Shown here: positions 60,411-64,000 of the stretch, in pieces | How positions within the stretch are numbered: position 1 is the stretch's first letter | How the letters are laid out: each line of letters starts with the position of its first letter | Origin: Metabacillus litoralis | Lineage (GTDB): Bacteria; Bacillota; Bacilli; Bacillales; Bacillaceae | Assembly: GCF_007994985.1 (NCBI RefSeq) | Contig: NZ_VOQF01000005.1 | Span: forward strand, 496,001 to 560,000 | Direction of reading: 5' to 3' | Length of the DNA: 64,000 nucleotides | Made by a program: the position numbers and the translations under genes | The notes under the pieces: generated by a model | Told to the model about the DNA's origin: nothing | What the model saw: the letters and a program-made list of their open reading frames with translations, nothing else | The model's database searches: none

Positions 60411-63400
60411 ATGAGAAAGATGGTTTCAGTTTTATCTGTTTTAGCCATTTTGTTTAGTATTTTTCCAGTAAGTGTGGTACCAACCATTTCTGCAGCAACA
60501 AATGACTTGGAAGATAATCTTATTCTTTGGTACAACTTTGAACAATCACCAGATTCTAAAACAGTGAAAGATCAATCAGGTCATAATCATGATGGTGTAC
60601 TAAATAATAATGCTACACTTGTAACTGCTGAAAAGGGTGGAGCAGTTCAACTAGATGGTGATCAGGACTTTGTGACAATGCCTTCAGGAATACTTGACGA
60701 AACGAAGAATGTAACAATTAGTACATGGGTAAACGTGGAGTCGGCAAAGGATTGGGCAACATTGTATAGCATTGGTGATTTTACTGCAAATGCGGATTAT
60801 GCGATTAATTATGCATTAAAATCTGCTGGTGAAAATGGAATGCTAGAATTATTTGGACCTTCGCCATTTCCATCGATTGAAACAGCAGGTATTTCAGTAA
60901 ATGAATGGGTTCATGTAGCAACTGTTATTTCAGAGCAAACGATGCATCATTATATTAATGGTGTACTACAAGGCTCAGAGCCGATCGGAATTGATTCAGG
61001 TGATATCGTCTCAGCAACGAATTATATTGGATATCATGCGATGGCACATGAGCAAGTTGAAAATAAAGGATTACATGGCAAAGTTTCTGATTTCAGAATT
61101 TATAACAAAGCACTTAGTCTTAATGACATCAGAGAATTAGCTGATTTTTCATTTGATATTAAAGAAGTGGAAGAAGTGAATGTAACAACTGTTGTTGGTA
61201 CTGAACCAAATCTACCAGCAGAAGTGAATGTAACTTATTCTAATAACACTACTGAAAAGCGCCCAGTAGTATGGGATGAGATTTCTTCAGACAAATATGC
61301 ATCTGCAGGTTCTTTTATGGTAGAAGGAACAATTGAAGGTTCAACAATTAAAGCAAAAGCAAATATAACGGTTACTACGGATAAAGAAATTACTTCAGTT
61401 GAAACTATATCTGTTTCAACAACTGAAGGATCTTTACCGAATCTCCCAGCTACTATTAAAGTATTTTATGCTGACAATTCAAGTGATGAGGTAAATGTGA
61501 CATGGGATGCAATAAAGGAAGATCAATACCGTACAGCAGGAACAAGCTTTACGATTAATGGAACAGTAGAAGGAATGACTGAAAAAGTAGAGGCGTTTGT
61601 TTATGTGACAACAAATGTTTCTGGAGATTTAGTAGCATGGTACAAATTTGATCGATTACAAGGAAATCTTGTTCCAGATTTATCAGGTTCTGGGATGCAT
61701 GGTACATCTGTGAATGGTGGTACCTTACAAACAGTTGAATCTAAACCAGCGATTGACTTAGATCACAATAATAAGCAGCATGTTACTCTTCCATCAGGAA
61801 TTGTTAATAATGTCGATGATTTCACTTTATCAACATGGGTGTACTTAGATTCAAAAACTGGAGATTGGGCAAGAATTTTCGATTTTGGAAATGGAGCAAA
61901 TCAATCAACCGTTTTCCTAACACCTAATCTTCGCTTAGATATGAGAGGATCGATTACAACAGCAACATCAGGAGCACCTAAGGTTGGAGAATGGACACAT
62001 CTAGCAATTTCAAAAATTGGTGATCAATATACGATGTATAGTAATGGACTACCAGTAAGCAAATTAACAGATGATCGCGCTCCTGGCCTTACAACTCGTA
62101 ATTTTATCGGAAGATCAAATTATGCAGCAGATCCTTATCTTGACGGGAAAATTAGTGATTTTAGAATATACAATGAAGGATTAAATGAAGAAGAAATTAG
62201 TCAAGTGATAGCAGAATCATTTTCAGACGAAGATGCTGTTAATAAAGCGAAAGAAACTCTTAGCTTAGGAGATACATCAGCTATTGTAAGTAACATGGAT
62301 TTACCAAGTGCAGCAGGTAATGGTGTCACAGTTTCATGGACATCAAATAATCAGGATATTATTTCAAATGAAGGAAATGTTAAGAGACCTTCACTGAAAG
62401 AAGAAAATGCAACAATTACATTAACAGCTACACTTAGCCGAAATGGTTATACAGACACAAAGGACTATAGAGTAACAGTTCTAGCTGATAACATTGTTTC
62501 TGTAGAAGAGCTAAATGTGATGACACCAGAAAATTTCCCACCAAAGCTTCCTGAAAAAGTCGTTGTAAACTATTATGATGACTCTCAAGGAGAGATGAGT
62601 GTAGAATGGGAAGATTATTCTTTAGATAAGCTTGCAAAATCAAACTCATTTAAAGTAAACGGCACAGTTTATGGCACAGATATTAAAGCTGTCGCAAATA
62701 TACATGTAGCAGATCTAGTAAGTGTTGACGATGTGCATGTAACAACTGCTCAAAACGTTGAACCGAATTTACCTGATACGGTAACAGCACATTATAGTAA
62801 TGGCATGACAGATCAGTTAGCAGTTGATTGGAATGAAGTAAATAAAAATCAATACGCAAAAACAGGTAGCTTTACAATAGAGGGAGCTGCTGCAAAATAT
62901 AATTACACAAACCCTCTTATTGAGCAAAGAGCTGATCCAAATATTTATAAGCATACTGATGGCTACTACTATTTCACAGCATCAGTACCAGAATACAATC
63001 GAATTGTGATGAGACGTGCAAAAACAATTCAAGGTTTAGCAAATGCAGAGGAAGTAACAATATGGGAAGCACACGAATCAGGAGAAATGGCTGTTCACAT
63101 CTGGGCTCCAGAAGTTCACTTTGTTGATGGAAAGTGGTATATCCACTTCGCTGCAGGCCATTCTGATGATATTTGGAAAATTAGACCTTATGTTCTTGAA
63201 TCAGGTGATGAAAATCCGTTAACTGGTACTTGGGTTGAAAAGGGAATGGTTCAAAAATCAGAAGATGATGCTTTTTCTTTCACTGACTTCTCTTTAGATG
63301 CAACAATCTTTGAGCATAACGGTAAAAGATATTTCATTTGGGCACAAAAAGAAGAAGGCATATCAAATCTATACATGGCAGAAATGGAAAATGCATGGAC

Positions 63401-64000
63401 AATCAAAGGAAAACCAATGCTTCTTGCAACTCCTGATTACGAATGGGAAAGACGAGGATTCTGGGTAAATGAAGGACCAGATGTGATCAAAAGAAATGGA
63501 AAGATATTTGTTTCATTTAGTGCAAGTGCAACAGACTCTAACTATGCTATTGGATTACTAACAGCTTCTGATGATAGTGATTTAATGGATCCAAAATCTT
63601 GGTATAAATCACCAAAACCTGTTATGGAAAGTAATGACGCAACTGGTCAATATGGTCCAGGACATAGTACATTTACTGTAGCAGAAGATGGTGTAACAGA
63701 TATCCTTGTTTACCATTCTCGATCGTATAAAGAAATCGACGGCGATCCTTTATACGATCCTAACCGCCATACTAGAGTAAAAAAATTAACTTGGAATGCT
63801 GATGGTACACCAAACTTTGGTATACCTAATGCAGATGGACTTGTTGAAGGACCAACAATCGAGGTAAAAGCACATGTTACAGTTATCGAAAATACTGGAT
63901 ATCAAACAAAAAATAAATTTAGCTTAGATAAACTAGAAGCTAACAAACAATTATATGTAACGACATCTGTAACAAATAATTCAGATGCCAAAGAGTCAAT
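60411..64000 (+). CDS. Secreted multi-domain GH43 arabinofuranosidase-like protein (3' end outside window)
   Basis: Open from ATG 60411 (GGGAGGATATAGT upstream) to the window edge, about 1196 residues so far. Signal peptide ending VVPTISAA. LamG (about 35-245), two Big_4-type Ig repeats (about 255-405), a second LamG (about 408-600), an atrophied Ig repeat (610-695), two more Big_4-type repeats (about 700-825), then a GH43 propeller (about 835-1140) with Asp in QRADPNIYKHTDG, Asp in FSLDATIFEHNG, Glu in VNEGPDVIKRNG and the strands HIWAPEVHFVDGKWYIHFAA. A further domain begins before the edge. This GH43 type is common in alpha-L-arabinofuranosidases. It lies 36 bp after the preceding GH43 gene with no terminator, so same operon. 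Confidence 0.88.
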   Translation, partial: MRKMVSVLSVLAILFSIFPVSVVPTISAATNDLEDNLILWYNFEQSPDSKTVKDQSGHNHDGVLNNNATLVTAEKGGAVQLDGDQDFVTMPSGILDETKNVTISTWVNVESAKDWATLYSIGDFTANADYAINYALKSAGENGMLELFGPSPFPSIETAGISVNEWVHVATVISEQTMHHYINGVLQGSEPIGIDSGDIVSATNYIGYHAMAHEQVENKGLHGKVSDFRIYNKALSLNDIRELADFSFDIKEVEEVNVTTVVGTEPNLPAEVNVTYSNNTTEKRPVVWDEISSDKYASAGSFMVEGTIEGSTIKAKANITVTTDKEITSVETISVSTTEGSLPNLPATIKVFYADNSSDEVNVTWDAIKEDQYRTAGTSFTINGTVEGMTEKVEAFVYVTTNVSGDLVAWYKFDRLQGNLVPDLSGSGMHGTSVNGGTLQTVESKPAIDLDHNNKQHVTLPSGIVNNVDDFTLSTWVYLDSKTGDWARIFDFGNGANQSTVFLTPNLRLDMRGSITTATSGAPKVGEWTHLAISKIGDQYTMYSNGLPVSKLTDDRAPGLTTRNFIGRSNYAADPYLDGKISDFRIYNEGLNEEEISQVIAESFSDEDAVNKAKETLSLGDTSAIVSNMDLPSAAGNGVTVSWTSNNQDIISNEGNVKRPSLKEENATITLTATLSRNGYTDTKDYRVTVLADNIVSVEELNVMTPENFPPKLPEKVVVNYYDDSQGEMSVEWEDYSLDKLAKSNSFKVNGTVYGTDIKAVANIHVADLVSVDDVHVTTAQNVEPNLPDTVTAHYSNGMTDQLAVDWNEVNKNQYAKTGSFTIEGAAAKYNYTNPLIEQRADPNIYKHTDGYYYFTASVPEYNRIVMRRAKTIQGLANAEEVTIWEAHESGEMAVHIWAPEVHFVDGKWYIHFAAGHSDDIWKIRPYVLESGDENPLTGTWVEKGMVQKSEDDAFSFTDFSLDATIFEHNGKRYFIWAQKEEGISNLYMAEMENAWTIKGKPMLLATPDYEWERRGFWVNEGPDVIKRNGKIFVSFSASATDSNYAIGLLTASDDSDLMDPKSWYKSPKPVMESNDATGQYGPGHSTFTVAEDGVTDILVYHSRSYKEIDGDPLYDPNRHTRVKKLTWNADGTPNFGIPNADGLVEGPTIEVKAHVTVIENTGYQTKNKFSLDKLEANKQLYVTTSVTNNSDAKES

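Noticed and set aside
62434-62649. 71-residue minus-strand frame near the window end
   Set aside because: Shadow of the fourth GH43 gene, whose frame is open without interruption from 60411 to the edge.
1-64000. Prophage, integrative element or antiphage defence island
   Set aside because: No integrase, phage structural, toxin-antitoxin or nuclease/helicase genes were recognised; gene content is metabolic and regulatory throughout.

Overview
The window is low-GC DNA from a Gram-positive spore-former of the Bacillaceae (Bacillus in the broad sense). The evidence is close resemblance to B. subtilis DesK/DesR, HxlR/HxlA/HxlB, PpaC, HtpG and the C-terminal-cysteine type of Fnr, plus sporulation-type small proteins, strong AGGAGG ribosome sites, T-run hairpin terminators, and GTG/TTG starts. 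No rRNA, tRNA, CRISPR array or phage module was seen. The 3' edge cuts through a large surface glycosidase gene and the 5' edge through a sensor kinase-like gene.

Layout. 0-3.5 kb: a NarL/NreC-type two-component locus followed by fnr, with palindromes resembling NreC boxes in front of fnr. 3.6-6.4 kb: a ba3-type cytochrome oxidase operon (subunits IIa, II, I and a possible 27-residue membrane protein) on the minus strand, with an Fnr-like box in its divergent promoter region. 6.4-9.4 kb: cupin, HxlR-family regulator, aldo/keto reductase and epimerase. 9.7-18.1 kb: PrmA-like methyltransferase, Mn-dependent pyrophosphatase (ppaC), a 7TM-PAS-GGDEF protein, TetR regulator and RND efflux pump. 18.4-24.4 kb: DUF1232 protein, a short Spo0M-like protein and an FbpB-like peptide behind a yybP-ykoY manganese riboswitch; a LysM protein; desK-desR with no desaturase gene beside them; and a second yybP-ykoY riboswitch in front of a TerC-family gene. 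24.4-33 kb: glycerate kinase, lipoprotein, several membrane proteins, AraC regulator, LysM-3D protein, and htpG behind a CIRCE operator. 33.3-38.1 kb: GNAT and nitrilase genes, the hxlR/hxlAB formaldehyde-fixation locus, and small spore-type or unknown proteins.

38.2-64 kb is one functional block: a YesN/YesM-type two-component system, a chemoreceptor-like membrane protein without the signalling tip, a YtfQRT/YjfF-type sugar ABC transporter, and four consecutive secreted multi-domain GH43 proteins. The three complete ones end in the same unusual LP(S/A)TA sorting signal, and two of these carry long heptad-repeat stalks (36 x PPGDGEE-type, 14 x PPTDGEE-type). The most economical reading is a cell-wall-anchored degradation and uptake system for an arabinose-containing polysaccharide such as arabinan, sensed outside the cell and under carbon catabolite control. 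The substrate is inferred from GH43 domains, a likely arabinose-binding CBM42 domain and the transporter family.

Scattered through the window is a 164-bp element with ~25-bp terminal inverted repeats and 6-bp target duplications (five copies plus a remnant). It behaves like a MITE and sits at the 3' ends of genes, in two cases between a stop codon and its terminator. A second, GC-rich repeat family is present in two good copies and two decayed ones.
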